Positions 1 to 7,820 of a stretch of 34,980 bases of DNA are shown in pieces. Position 1 is the first letter of the stretch, and each line of letters starts with the position of its first letter. The position numbers and the translations under genes were made by a program. Under the pieces are notes generated by a model. That model made no database searches and was not told the origin of the DNA. It saw only the letters and a program-made list of their open reading frames with translations. This DNA is from Pseudomonadota bacterium (GTDB lineage: Bacteria > Pseudomonadota > Alphaproteobacteria > Rhizobiales > Xanthobacteraceae). The stretch spans positions 1 through 34,980 of the forward strand of contig JACQAE010000104.1 in the NCBI GenBank assembly GCA_016195095.1. The letters run 5' to 3'.

Positions 1-4
1 GGCG

Positions 5-35
5 ATGGAAGAACCGGCAATGCCGGTCCGTCCAT
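5..35. other. Imperfect hairpin in the left flank
   Basis: A perfect 6-bp stem (ACCGGC/GCCGGT, 13-18 with 22-27, 3-base loop) is nested inside a 5-bp outer stem (ATGGA/TCCAT, 5-9 with 31-35). It could be the tail of a transcription terminator or part of a structured RNA from a gene to the left of the window. There is no T-run after it, so its role is open. Confidence 0.3.
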
Positions 36-63
36 TCCATCATGGGTGCCACGGAAAACCTAT
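31..63 (+). repeat. Imperfect direct repeat A, left copy (att-core candidate)
   Basis: This 33-bp stretch matches 22162-22194 in the same orientation at 27 of 33 positions. It lies outside the IS1595 element and left of the integrase remnant, where the outer attachment core of an integrated island would sit. The match is imperfect and no tRNA gene is seen, so attL is a hypothesis only. Confidence 0.35.
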
Positions 64-91
64 TCTCTTTGTATCTCAATTGTTTATGATA

Positions 92-122
92 TTTTTTAAC
101 GGAACTATCACCTTTAGGACTT
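92..122 (+). repeat. IS1595 left inverted repeat with 8-bp target duplication
   Basis: TTTTTTAA at 92-99 is repeated exactly at 3049-3056. Immediately inside, 100-122 is the inverted complement of 3026-3048 with one mismatch in 23 bp (fifth position, A against C). An 8-bp target duplication is the known hallmark of the IS1595 family, so the element's ends are fixed to the base. Confidence 0.9.
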
Positions 123-292
123 AATAGCCTTTAAAAAGGTTCCTTACTTCAATTAAATAAATGGTTTAGTGGTCAAAAAGAGTCTTTTTGACCATCTCCC
201 TGACCAAGCGCAATATAAGGATGCGTCCGTAGCTCAGCCGGAGCCGTCACAAGCCTTAAACCTCGACCTTGAGCCACGAACGCAGGTGGATA

Positions 293-2074
293 CTAGCGTA
301 TTTTGCGCCGCTTGGGAATCGGTTTGTGGACCCCCTGAAGGGGTAAAACGCCCTGTTTTTCCCAAGCCATCGTGGTTTGAACTTTTGCCGGTGTGTCAAA
401 AGCCCGGCCTTTCAGCAAGTCGGCCACGCTACGGATTTGGAGACGCGGGTAGTCAACCCCGAGATAGTGGTACATGCCAGCGTCCGCCGCTTCCTGAAGC
501 ATTCCCTTCGTGGGCTCCTGAAGACAGATGAACCCGGCTATTTCTGAGTCATCTTCTCTTTCTCTTTCAAGTGTCCCACGGAGTTCGCGGACATAAGCTG
601 GCGACAATTTTCCACCCTTAACCGACAGCACCATATTTTTCAGGCCACTCTGCGTTTCGAAATAGAGGCGACCATCAATTCCTTGATCTCCAGAATGTCG
701 ATTGTTCACAAACCCGCCAGACAGTTCGACAACCCAATGTTGGAATTGGCGCGGATCGTGTTCAAATAGTTCTGTGGCACCATCGACGCTCAAGGGAACA
801 CCTGACACTGAATAGTGTTGATCTTCGATCAGACCATATCGTTTGAGCAAAACGTCTCGAACGATCCTGACAGAGAGGATGGCAATGTCGCAACCGATCC
901 ACTTCCGCTTAAGCGTGTGTGCGGCGTAAATCGAGGTCCCGCAACCAGCGAAGGGGTCAAACACAACTTGACCTTCATCGGTGGAGCTTTCGATGATGCG
1001 CTTAAGTAATCCAATCGGCTTCTGTGTTGGATAACCAAGACGCTCGTCTTCGCCATCGAGCCATTTTACGTCTTGGTCAATCTCAAAATCCGTATCCGTC
1101 AGCACGCCAGCGGTCCCCGGCTGATATGCCCACATGTCCTGATAAGGAATGCCGAGACCCATGCGCTGCTTATAAGTGGGACGACCGTCCGGCGAAAATA
1201 CGATCTCGCCAGCTTCATCTAATGCATCAAGCATGGCGTGGGTACTCATGCCTTCACCCTCATTTGGCAAATACTCGCGCAAAGAGGCTGGCACCGCCCA
1301 ATGACGATCACGCGACGAAGGATCGTAATCGCGCCAAGGAACTCCACTTTCACCAGCGCGCCTTCCAGAGCCAGTTAGCTCATTGAGTCGGTATGCGCCC
1401 TTCGCATCCCGGAAACGAAACATCTTCTGCACATACGATTTTGTGTAGGGCGTGCGGCCAGGATGGAAGGTGAACTTGTTCGATTTCGTGTAGAACAAAA
1501 TTACATCGTGAATGGGGCCGTACTGTTTAGTGATCTTGTTATGGCTCGCGCTTCGTCGCCAAATTATCTCGCTGCGAAAATTGTTGTGACCAAATATCCC
1601 ATCCATCATTACTTTGATGTAATGGCTCGCTGCGGGGTCGCAGTGAAGATAGATAGAACCGGTAGGCGCAAGAATGCGCTTCATCTCTAGCAATCGGTAA
1701 GTCATATAGATGAGATACGCTAAGAGTCCGTCCTGCGTTCCTTTGAGAGCCTTGATCCAAGTCACCCAAAACTGAACTAGTGTTTCATCACACCCATAGT
1801 CTCTCATGACCATAGGCATCTTGCGGGCCATCTCTAGCTTTTCAGCATCTAAGTCCCATGCATCACAGAATGCTTCTTCCTGTTCTGGCACAGGGAGGCC
1901 CGTGAGTTGTTTGTAAATGAGATTGTAAGTGCGCTGACTATTAAATGGTGGGTCGAGATATATTAGATCGACCTCACCCTTATTCATTCCCTGCATGATC
2001 GTGAGATTGTCGCCATAGTAGAGGCGATTTTCTTTTTCTTTGCGATGATCGTGTCCGTCGAAAAGATTGTTCAT
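293..2074 (-). CDS. Site-specific DNA methyltransferase fused to PD-(D/E)XK-like domain (IS passenger)
   Basis: 593 residues. Motif IV, DPPF, is at about 41-44 and precedes motif I, FAGCG, at about 375-379; this is the order of beta-class N6-adenine/N4-cytosine methyltransferases. The region between them (about 200-340) probably contains target recognition. The C-terminal part (about 440-540) resembles Mrr-type nuclease domains: a GID motif (Asp about 467) is followed by SVKGG (Lys about 486), although Ser stands where Gln or Glu is usual two residues before the Lys. The protein ends in a basic KRRKIR tail. The ATG overlaps the transposase stop as ATGA, so translation is probably coupled to it. 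There is no separate restriction gene. It may modify or protect the element or host DNA; the target site cannot be read from sequence. Confidence 0.85.
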   Translation of the reverse strand: MNNLFDGHDHRKEKENRLYYGDNLTIMQGMNKGEVDLIYLDPPFNSQRTYNLIYKQLTGLPVPEQEEAFCDAWDLDAEKLEMARKMPMVMRDYGCDETLVQFWVTWIKALKGTQDGLLAYLIYMTYRLLEMKRILAPTGSIYLHCDPAASHYIKVMMDGIFGHNNFRSEIIWRRSASHNKITKQYGPIHDVILFYTKSNKFTFHPGRTPYTKSYVQKMFRFRDAKGAYRLNELTGSGRRAGESGVPWRDYDPSSRDRHWAVPASLREYLPNEGEGMSTHAMLDALDEAGEIVFSPDGRPTYKQRMGLGIPYQDMWAYQPGTAGVLTDTDFEIDQDVKWLDGEDERLGYPTQKPIGLLKRIIESSTDEGQVVFDPFAGCGTSIYAAHTLKRKWIGCDIAILSVRIVRDVLLKRYGLIEDQHYSVSGVPLSVDGATELFEHDPRQFQHWVVELSGGFVNNRHSGDQGIDGRLYFETQSGLKNMVLSVKGGKLSPAYVRELRGTLEREREDDSEIAGFICLQEPTKGMLQEAADAGMYHYLGVDYPRLQIRSVADLLKGRAFDTPAKVQTTMAWEKQGVLPLQGVHKPIPKRRKIR

Positions 2075-2976
2075 GCGGCGACCCCCGCCATGTGGCGCAT
2101 GAGGTCTGAAAACACGTCTGGATTATTGCGATTGTTGTATTTGAAGGCTGTTTCCGAAACGTAGTGATCGGCCCATTTCCGCGAATAAAAATGATGCTGC
2201 CCATACCAAGATCGTTTTACCAGCGACCAGAACCCTTCAATGGTATTCGTATGCGTCTCACCGGAAACGTAGGCGACCTTGTGATCGACAGCGTAGTGAG
2301 TGGTAATGGCCTTCAACCCGCGATAGCCACCAAATTCGTCAGTCATCACGATGGCGGAAGCGCCATCAACGTGCTTGCTGAAAAACGCATTCAATCGGTC
2401 GCTGTTGAGTGGGACATTATTAAACGCGCGCGCAACCACACGCCCATGACGCTCAACGACGCCAACTACTGGTAATTTTGCTGTCCCGCGTCCGCGCTTT
2501 GATTTCTTGGCACCGCTGCCGCCCTTCGGGCCGCCTTTGCGCGGCTTGCCGCCGATATAGACTTCATCCATTTCAACAATCCCTTGGAAGAGTCTTTTTT
2601 GAGCGGGGTCGGTAAGCATCGCGTTCCGAATGCGAAGCGCGAGGCTCCAAGCGGTCTTGTACGGCAGACCTAAGTCGCGTGAGAGTTGGGCATTAGAGAC
2701 GCCCTTTTTTGCGTTCAACATGATCGCCAGAGCAAGGAACCATGTTTGTAGCGGCAAATGCGTATGATGAAAAATTGTGCCAACTGTCGCGCTAAAAGCG
2801 CGAGTGCAGTCTTGGCACTGCCAGCGCGGTAGCGAGTGATCCTTGCTCGCGTGGGTGCAGGTCTTTTCGCTCTTGCAATAAGGGCAGACCACATGGCCGT
2901 TCCAGCGCACCTTTTCGAGATGAGCCATAGCCGATTCATGGTCTGGCCAGCGCCGGGTGATTTCGGTGATCTTCAT
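2071..2976 (-). CDS. IS1595-family (ISXO2-like) transposase
   Basis: 301 residues. The N-terminus has a zinc ribbon of two CxxC pairs (CPYC and CQDC) followed by a helix-turn-helix-like segment. The catalytic core shows MDEVYIGGK (first Asp), MTDEFGGY (second Asp) and NTIEGFWSLVKR (acidic/Asn end of the DDE triad), the pattern of the ISXO2-like transposase domain. The length is normal for the family. The ATG at 2976 follows a good ribosome site (AAGGGGGAT). The stop overlaps the start of the methyltransferase by 4 bases. No frameshift is visible, so it should be functional. Confidence 0.93.
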   Translation of the reverse strand: MKITEITRRWPDHESAMAHLEKVRWNGHVVCPYCKSEKTCTHASKDHSLPRWQCQDCTRAFSATVGTIFHHTHLPLQTWFLALAIMLNAKKGVSNAQLSRDLGLPYKTAWSLALRIRNAMLTDPAQKRLFQGIVEMDEVYIGGKPRKGGPKGGSGAKKSKRGRGTAKLPVVGVVERHGRVVARAFNNVPLNSDRLNAFFSKHVDGASAIVMTDEFGGYRGLKAITTHYAVDHKVAYVSGETHTNTIEGFWSLVKRSWYGQHHFYSRKWADHYVSETAFKYNNRNNPDVFSDLMRHMAGVAA

Positions 2977-3025
2977 AGCTATCCCCCTTGACTCTTATAA
3001 TATAGGGGATCGAATCATCCCTGTC

Positions 3026-3056
3026 AAGTCCTAAAGGTGATAGGTCCGTTTTTTAA
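3026..3056 (-). repeat. IS1595 right inverted repeat with 8-bp target duplication
   Basis: 3026-3048 is the right terminal repeat, matching 100-122 inverted at 22 of 23 positions. It is followed at 3049-3056 by the second copy of the TTTTTTAA target duplication. The transposase promoter must lie between this end and the start codon at 2976. Confidence 0.9.
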
Positions 3057-3117
3057 TGGGCCAGATCGCGAACCAGTGCACTCTAAATTAGCACAAATTG
3101 CATACGTTTGTACCTGT

Positions 3118-3137
3118 TTTGATCTCTCGGTGCACAC
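3118..3137 (+). repeat. Direct repeat B, left copy (integrase arm-site candidate)
   Basis: A 20-bp segment containing CTCTCGGTGCACAC, matched at 19 of 20 positions and in the same orientation at 22094-22113. It lies just upstream of the integrase remnant; further GTGCACAC-like and GCGCACAC words occur at 3141-3148 and 3162-3168. Repeated words next to an integrase gene are typical of arm-type integrase binding sites. Inferred, not proven. Confidence 0.4.
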
Positions 3138-3169
3138 GTAGCGCACACGAAGAGGTGGAGTGCACACGG

Positions 3170-3645
3170 ATGGCGACGATCATACAACTCACCTCCGGAA
3201 ACTGGCGCGCCCAAGTGCGCCGCAAGGGCCGATATGTGCCGAGACTTTCCGCCGCCGCAAGGACGCTGATGAGTTGGCGCTCGACACCGAGCGCTGCATT
3301 GACCGCGGCGTCTCGCTTCGACCCCGCACGCGTGAAGGAATTCGCACGCTCGGTGATCTGATCAATCTTCACATTGAGGACATGCAAGAGGTTGGTAAAA
3401 CCCCTCGCCGCTCCAAGGCCGCTGTGATGGAGGCGCACAAGACTTCTCTAGGCGGTGTCAAGATTCCTGATCTCACCCGCCAGCGTCTGATCGAGTACGG
3501 CAAACGTCGCGCAAAGCAAGGCGCGGGGCCAGCTACGCTATCAATCGACCTTTCGTTCATCCGCACGGTCCTTCCTCACGCCGCTGCAGTCCATGGAATT
3601 GAAACGTCGACCGAAGATGTCCGTTTGGCGCGTATTGCGCTGATA
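3170..3645 (+). pseudogene. Tyrosine site-specific integrase, 5' part, frameshifted and truncated
   Basis: The reading starts at ATG 3170 behind GAGGTGGAG with an N-terminal segment typical of alphaproteobacterial phage-type integrases (SGNWRAQVRRKGRYV). One G appears to be missing near 3236, after which homology continues in the next frame: ETFRRRKDADELAL, then a SAM-like core-binding domain (GDLINLHIEDMQEVGK, GPATLSIDLSFIRTVL). The sequence stops matching near 3643, where IS630 DNA begins. The catalytic domain with the R-H-R-Y residues is therefore absent. It was probably the integrase of the surrounding island and is now dead. Confidence 0.8.
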
Positions 3646-4000
3646 CTAATTCCCAGTAATTAGAACCCATTCGCCCGGCGGCGCGTGCCGATGGACTTGT
3701 TCCTCCAGGGCTAATCGGTGAGCTTGTTCCAAGCATCACAGCAATGGTCGACAAGAACGTCGTGAGATTTGAAGACGCGATTGGAGAGCCAGTTGTCGTG
3801 CATGAGCCGCCAGATATTTTCTTGCGGGTTGAGTTCGGGGCATTTCGGCGGCAAGGGGATGAGGGTGATGTTGGGTGGCACAACGAGGCTCTTCGCCATG
3901 TGCCAACCAGCCTGATCGAACAAGAGCACGGGGTGGGCACTGGCGCAACGGCTTTGGCGATTGGCGAGCGTGGCGCGAACCGACTCGGTGTGGTGGCGGT
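3644..4000 (-). pseudogene. IS630-family transposase, C-terminal fragment
   Basis: Reading leftward from about 3990 to the stop at 3711-3713, the frame gives ASAHPVLLFDQAGWHMAK, then PPNITLIPLPPKCPELNPQEN and an IWRLM segment. These are the second Asp and the PELNPxEN catalytic region of IS630 transposases. The N-terminal half is missing, and a stop occurs upstream in this frame near 4002. The left junction at about 3643-3645 cuts the integrase and begins TACTAATTCCCAG, consistent with TA-targeted insertion. Its right side is replaced by IS4 DNA. Confidence 0.8.
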
Positions 4001-4945
4001 TTTACCTCTTCTTTCAGTTCGTCCGGCTCGACGGTGCGCACGCTGCGCGCGTGGTAGTCGAGCTGCCGGGCCTTTCCGGCAACCCGTAGGTTCTGGCGAT
4101 CGATCGCACGAACTGGGATTTCGGCAAGACCACGATCAACATCCTGATGATCTCGGTGACAGGGAACGGCATGGGCATCCCACCGCAGTGGACGCTGCTG
4201 CCAACGGCGAGAAACTCGCATAACTCGCAGCGGACCGAGCTTCTGGATCGTCTCCGCGCGGCGTTTCCGGACAAGAAGTTCGCGGAGTTGATGGGCGACC
4301 GCGAGTTCATCGGTAATGCCTGGATGACCTATCTGCAGCGCCAGAACATCCCCATTCACCTTACGCTTGCGCGGGAATCAGCGCGTCCTGCGCGAGGGCT
4401 ATGCCGCCATGTCGATTTCCGCCATCGCGCGGCATCTCAGAACCGGGGAAAGAATGATCGACAAGGGCGGTTGCCGGCTCGGCCGCCACGACGAGACATT
4501 GTCCGCGCCGCTGCGCCTCGTGGTGACGCGGCTCGCGTCCGGCAAACTGTTAGCGTGGCCTGTTTCGGCCGCGCGCATCGTGCGCTCGCCCGCTATCGCC
4601 AATGCTGGACCATCGAAACCATGTTCGGCAATCACAAGACCAAAGGCTTCGCGCTGGAGGCAACCCACCTGACCAACCCGGGCAAGCTGTGCACCTTGCT
4701 CGGGCTCATGGCTTTCGCCGTGGCTGATGGCGAAAACCGGCGTCGCCATGGAGCGCCTGCATGCAATTCCAAACAAAAAACACGGTCGGCGTGCGCGGTC
4801 ACCATTCGCTCTCGGCCTGAACACGCTCCGCAAAATCTTCGTTGCTGCAAGTCCTGATCCAATAAACGAATTCCTCGATCAACCTTTGTCCCCACAACTA
4901 CCCGCGAAAACCATGCGCTTTTTGGCTTTCCGACAGGGAGTCGAG
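4001..4945 (+). pseudogene. IS4-family transposase remnant, multiply disrupted
   Basis: Plus-strand homology to an IS4-family DDE transposase. VLAIDRTNWDFGKT is the first catalytic Asp region (about 4093) and lies directly after an in-frame TAG at 4087. It continues as GNGMGIPPQWTLLP and DREFIGNAWMTYL, then shifts frame near 4372 (RVLREGYAAMSISAIA), shifts back near 4555 (YRQCWTIETMFGN, the Tyr/Glu signature region) and shifts again near 4735 (LHAIPNKKHGRRAR, ending PAKTMRFLAF about 4925). The N-terminus is lost at the junction with the IS630 fragment. It is a dead element whose exact ends are not resolved. Confidence 0.8.
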
Positions 4946-5057
4946 TACGATGAGTCGAGAGACTCCTCGTGACGGAAAAGCCGCACCTCAATGCAGCATG
5001 GCGAATCCCAGAAACGATAGCGCTCTATCATCTGACCGTCCGCGGTCGCTTGGTGCC

Positions 5058-7280
5058 TCAAGTCTTCAAAGCTCTCAGCACCCGCTCCGGAGTCATCGGC
5101 ATATGACGAAGCCGCACGCCCGTCGCTGCGGCAACCGCGTTGCTGATGGCAGGCGCTACGCCTGGAGTCGCCATCTGGCCCACCCCCGTCGGGTTGTTGG
5201 GGGTCGCGACAAGTTCGACATGGATGTCGGGAATGTCCCTCATACGGGGGACTTGGTAATCGTAGAAATTCGACTCCTGCACCTCGCCATTCGCCACGGT
5301 AATGCGTTCGCTGAGCGCTAGGCCCAACCCGTAGACGATGCAGCTTTCAGTCTGCGCCACGACGTTGTCGGGTTGCACGGCGATCCCGCAATCCAACGCC
5401 GTCCAGATGTCGTGCACTCGAATCTCGCCGTCCTTTGGATTAACCGTCACCTCGGCCACAGTCGCAACGTGTGTGCCAGTGTAGTCCATGTAGGCGAAGC
5501 CTAAGCCGCGGCCGTTCCGTTTCCGGCGCCAATCGGACATCTGCGTGACCTTATCCACGACGGCTCGCGCCCGCGGCACGTTCTTGAGCAGGTCGAGACG
5601 GAAGACGACCGGATCGATGCCGCGTTTGGCGGCCAGCTCATCGATGAACGCTTCGACGGCAAACTTGTTCGGACCGACACCGACGCCGCGCAAAGCCGAA
5701 GTTCGTATGCCGGAGTCGTTTTGCAAAAACTCACCGTGCCGGTTCGGGATTTCGTAGGGACTCGCCTCCATCCCTCGCATTGCGATCACGTCGCGCCTCT
5801 TGGCCATTTCGAAGAACACGGGATCCTGAAAGGCCGTAATGCCGTCCCCGGCATGTCGATGATGCCACGCCACCAGCTTGCCGGACTTGTCGAACCCTGC
5901 TCGCAGGAAATGCGCGGTCAAGGGCCGAAATCGGCCATTGCGAACATCGTCCTCGCGGGTCCACATGGTCTTGACGGGACGTCCGCGCGTCTCGTTGGCA
6001 AGCAGGACCGCGTCGACAATGAACTCCTCGTCGCGATGACCGCGCCGGCCGAAGCCACCGCCCAACAGCATGTCGTGAAGTTTGACCTTGTCGGGTGTGA
6101 TGCCGAGCGCCTTGGCTGTCGCTTCCACTGCCATGAACTGCGACTGCGTCCCACACCAGATTTCGGCGGCACCGCCCGACGTCGGAACCAGCGCAACGGC
6201 GTTCAGCGGCTCCATCTGAGCATGATAGGCATAATCGCAATGGTATTCCGCGCTGTAGACGCTATCCGCTTGCTGGAAAGCGGCCGCGGCATCGCCAACT
6301 TTCTCCCAATCGACACCCGGCTGCGCTAGATTGCGGGCGATGACGGCATTGACTTCAATTCCTTTTTCACTGCTGAAGCCCCAGGCCTTACCATCTCGCG
6401 ACCATGTGATTTTAAGTGCCTCCTTTGCGGCAAAAGCTGCTTCTGGGGTCTCGGCGATCACTCCAACACCATGGGGCAAGCTTACAAGCTTGATTACGCC
6501 CCTTATTCGCTGGGCGGCGGCATCATCGACCCTTTGCAGGCTGCTACCCTCGACAGGCGCGCGTGTGATCGCACCGTAGAGCATGCGAGGCAGCTGCACG
6601 TCGATGCTATATTGCGCGGTGCCGTCGACCTTGCTCGGCAGTTCGACGCGCATGACGTCCTTGCCGATTAACCGGAATTCGCCCGGCTTCTTGAGCTCGC
6701 TGTCTTTGATGTCTGGCGCCTTGGCCGGCAGCTCGGCAAACGCTGCAATCTCGCCATATCCGAAGCGTCGTCCCGACCTGGCGTGGATGACGACGCCGGG
6801 CTCGGTGGTCAGCTCCTCGACCGGCACGCCCCATTTTTTCGCTGCATTCTCGATCAGCACGCGCCGCACCTGGGCGCCGAACAAACGTAACGGCTTGTAA
6901 TAGCCCCTGACCGCGGCACTGCCGGCAGTGTACATCATGCCGCCAAAGCCAGGATTTCCGTAGATCGCCTGGATCGGCGGCGCCGGCACGATCTTTACCT
7001 TCGTCCAGTCAGCATCGAGTTCCTCGGCAAGAATCAGCGGCAGGGATGTGAGCGAGCCTTGCCCCATCTCCGCTGCGGGCGACATGATGTGCACCGAGCC
7101 ATCAGTGCTGATAGCTACCCATGGCGTGACGGTGATATTCTTATTCCTTACGGTCGTCGCGCTCGCGCCAATCCGTCCGGCCTCGACCAAACTGAAAGTC
7201 AGACCCGCCACACCGACCATGAAGCTGCGCCGGGTGACGCTGCTCTTCGACTGCCTGGTCTTCTTCGAATCGATCGCCAT
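5058..7280 (-). CDS. Molybdenum hydroxylase large subunit, isoquinoline 1-oxidoreductase beta (IorB) type
   Basis: 740 residues, the usual IorB length. The N-terminus has a twin-arginine export signal (SVTRRSFMVGVAGLTFS, RR at 17-18). The molybdopterin-cytosine-dinucleotide-binding fold is marked by GGGFGRRG (mid-protein) and ALRGVGVGPNKFAVE. The protein would oxidise an aldehyde or hydroxylate an N-heterocycle, passing electrons to the [2Fe-2S] subunit encoded just upstream (3-base gap). The conserved C-terminal GVGE motif, which supplies the catalytic Glu in xanthine dehydrogenase-family enzymes, reads GVGQMATP here. It is the last gene of a DUF6282-iorA-iorB operon. A GGGAGG ribosome site supports ATG 7280. 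The substrate is unknown. Confidence 0.85.
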   Translation of the reverse strand: MAIDSKKTRQSKSSVTRRSFMVGVAGLTFSLVEAGRIGASATTVRNKNITVTPWVAISTDGSVHIMSPAAEMGQGSLTSLPLILAEELDADWTKVKIVPAPPIQAIYGNPGFGGMMYTAGSAAVRGYYKPLRLFGAQVRRVLIENAAKKWGVPVEELTTEPGVVIHARSGRRFGYGEIAAFAELPAKAPDIKDSELKKPGEFRLIGKDVMRVELPSKVDGTAQYSIDVQLPRMLYGAITRAPVEGSSLQRVDDAAAQRIRGVIKLVSLPHGVGVIAETPEAAFAAKEALKITWSRDGKAWGFSSEKGIEVNAVIARNLAQPGVDWEKVGDAAAAFQQADSVYSAEYHCDYAYHAQMEPLNAVALVPTSGGAAEIWCGTQSQFMAVEATAKALGITPDKVKLHDMLLGGGFGRRGHRDEEFIVDAVLLANETRGRPVKTMWTREDDVRNGRFRPLTAHFLRAGFDKSGKLVAWHHRHAGDGITAFQDPVFFEMAKRRDVIAMRGMEASPYEIPNRHGEFLQNDSGIRTSALRGVGVGPNKFAVEAFIDELAAKRGIDPVVFRLDLLKNVPRARAVVDKVTQMSDWRRKRNGRGLGFAYMDYTGTHVATVAEVTVNPKDGEIRVHDIWTALDCGIAVQPDNVVAQTESCIVYGLGLALSERITVANGEVQESNFYDYQVPRMRDIPDIHVELVATPNNPTGVGQMATPGVAPAISNAVAAATGVRLRHMPMTPERVLRALKT

Positions 7281-7283
7281 GAC

Positions 7284-7739
7284 TCATCCCTCCCGCGCGG
7301 CACGTTCAATGGCGCGGACAATGCGCGGATAGGTTCCGCAGCGGCAGATGTTCGTGCTCATGTGCTCGACAATTTCAGCGCGGCTTGGCCGCCGATTTTT
7401 TGCGAGCAGATCGGCCGCGGCCATGATCTGCCCCGACTGGCAATAGCCACATTGCGGCACATTCTCCGCAAGCCACGCCTTCTGCACCGGGTGTTGGCCT
7501 TGCGGGGAAAGCCCCTCGATCGTGGTGACGGACTTACCCGCGACCTCTTGCACCGTGATCTGACACGAGAACGCGCGGCTGCCGTCGACATGCACCGTGC
7601 AGGCTCCGCAAAGGCCCGCGCCACAGCCGAACTTGGTGCCTGTCAATTTCAGATGTTCGCGGATCGCCCACAGCAGCCTTGTGTCCGGCAACACCTCGAT
7701 GCTCACCCGCTTGCCATTCAAGTCGAACGCAATCGCCAT
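7284..7739 (-). CDS. (2Fe-2S)-binding subunit, IorA/CoxS type
   Basis: 151 residues. The N-terminal plant-ferredoxin-like domain carries [11 protein letters not shown] and a further Cys in AFSCQ (first [2Fe-2S] cluster). The C-terminal all-helical domain carries CGYCQSGQ and [10 protein letters not shown] (second cluster). Both clusters are complete. It is the electron-transfer partner of the molybdenum subunit immediately downstream and would pass electrons to a cytochrome or other acceptor. A CoxM-type FAD subunit is absent, which fits the two-subunit IorAB class. ATG at 7739 follows AAGGGA. Confidence 0.9.
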   Translation of the reverse strand: MAIAFDLNGKRVSIEVLPDTRLLWAIREHLKLTGTKFGCGAGLCGACTVHVDGSRAFSCQITVQEVAGKSVTTIEGLSPQGQHPVQKAWLAENVPQCGYCQSGQIMAAADLLAKNRRPSRAEIVEHMSTNICRCGTYPRIVRAIERAAREG

Positions 7740-7820
7740 TTATTTTATCCCTTCGAAAGAGAGATTGAGCTTTCAGAGACGATTTGCTGAGTGATGCGGC
7801 CTAGAAGGCAAGGTCGTGCA

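Larger units (their letters stand above)
100..3048 (-). mobile_element. IS1595-family insertion sequence with methyltransferase passenger
   Basis: A 2949-bp element bounded by 23-bp inverted repeats (22 of 23 identical) and flanked by an exact 8-bp duplication, TTTTTTAA. It carries two overlapping minus-strand genes, an ISXO2-like DDE transposase and then a DNA methyltransferase with a nuclease-like tail. IS1595 elements with only a transposase are much shorter, and some family members are known to carry passenger genes. Both reading frames are open and the ends intact, so the copy may be recent and possibly mobile. The sequence between the left repeat and the passenger stop (123-292) has no recognisable gene. 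The surrounding DNA is full of decayed elements, which makes this copy stand out. Confidence 0.9.

Noticed and set aside
169-531. Plus-strand open frame opposite the end of the methyltransferase
   Set aside because: Antisense to a recognised gene, no homology and no ribosome site; it partly covers the non-coding left arm of the IS1595 element.
4955-4968. GAGTC-GAGA-GACTC hairpin as terminator or IS4 end
   Set aside because: Five-base stem without T-run; neither role can be supported.
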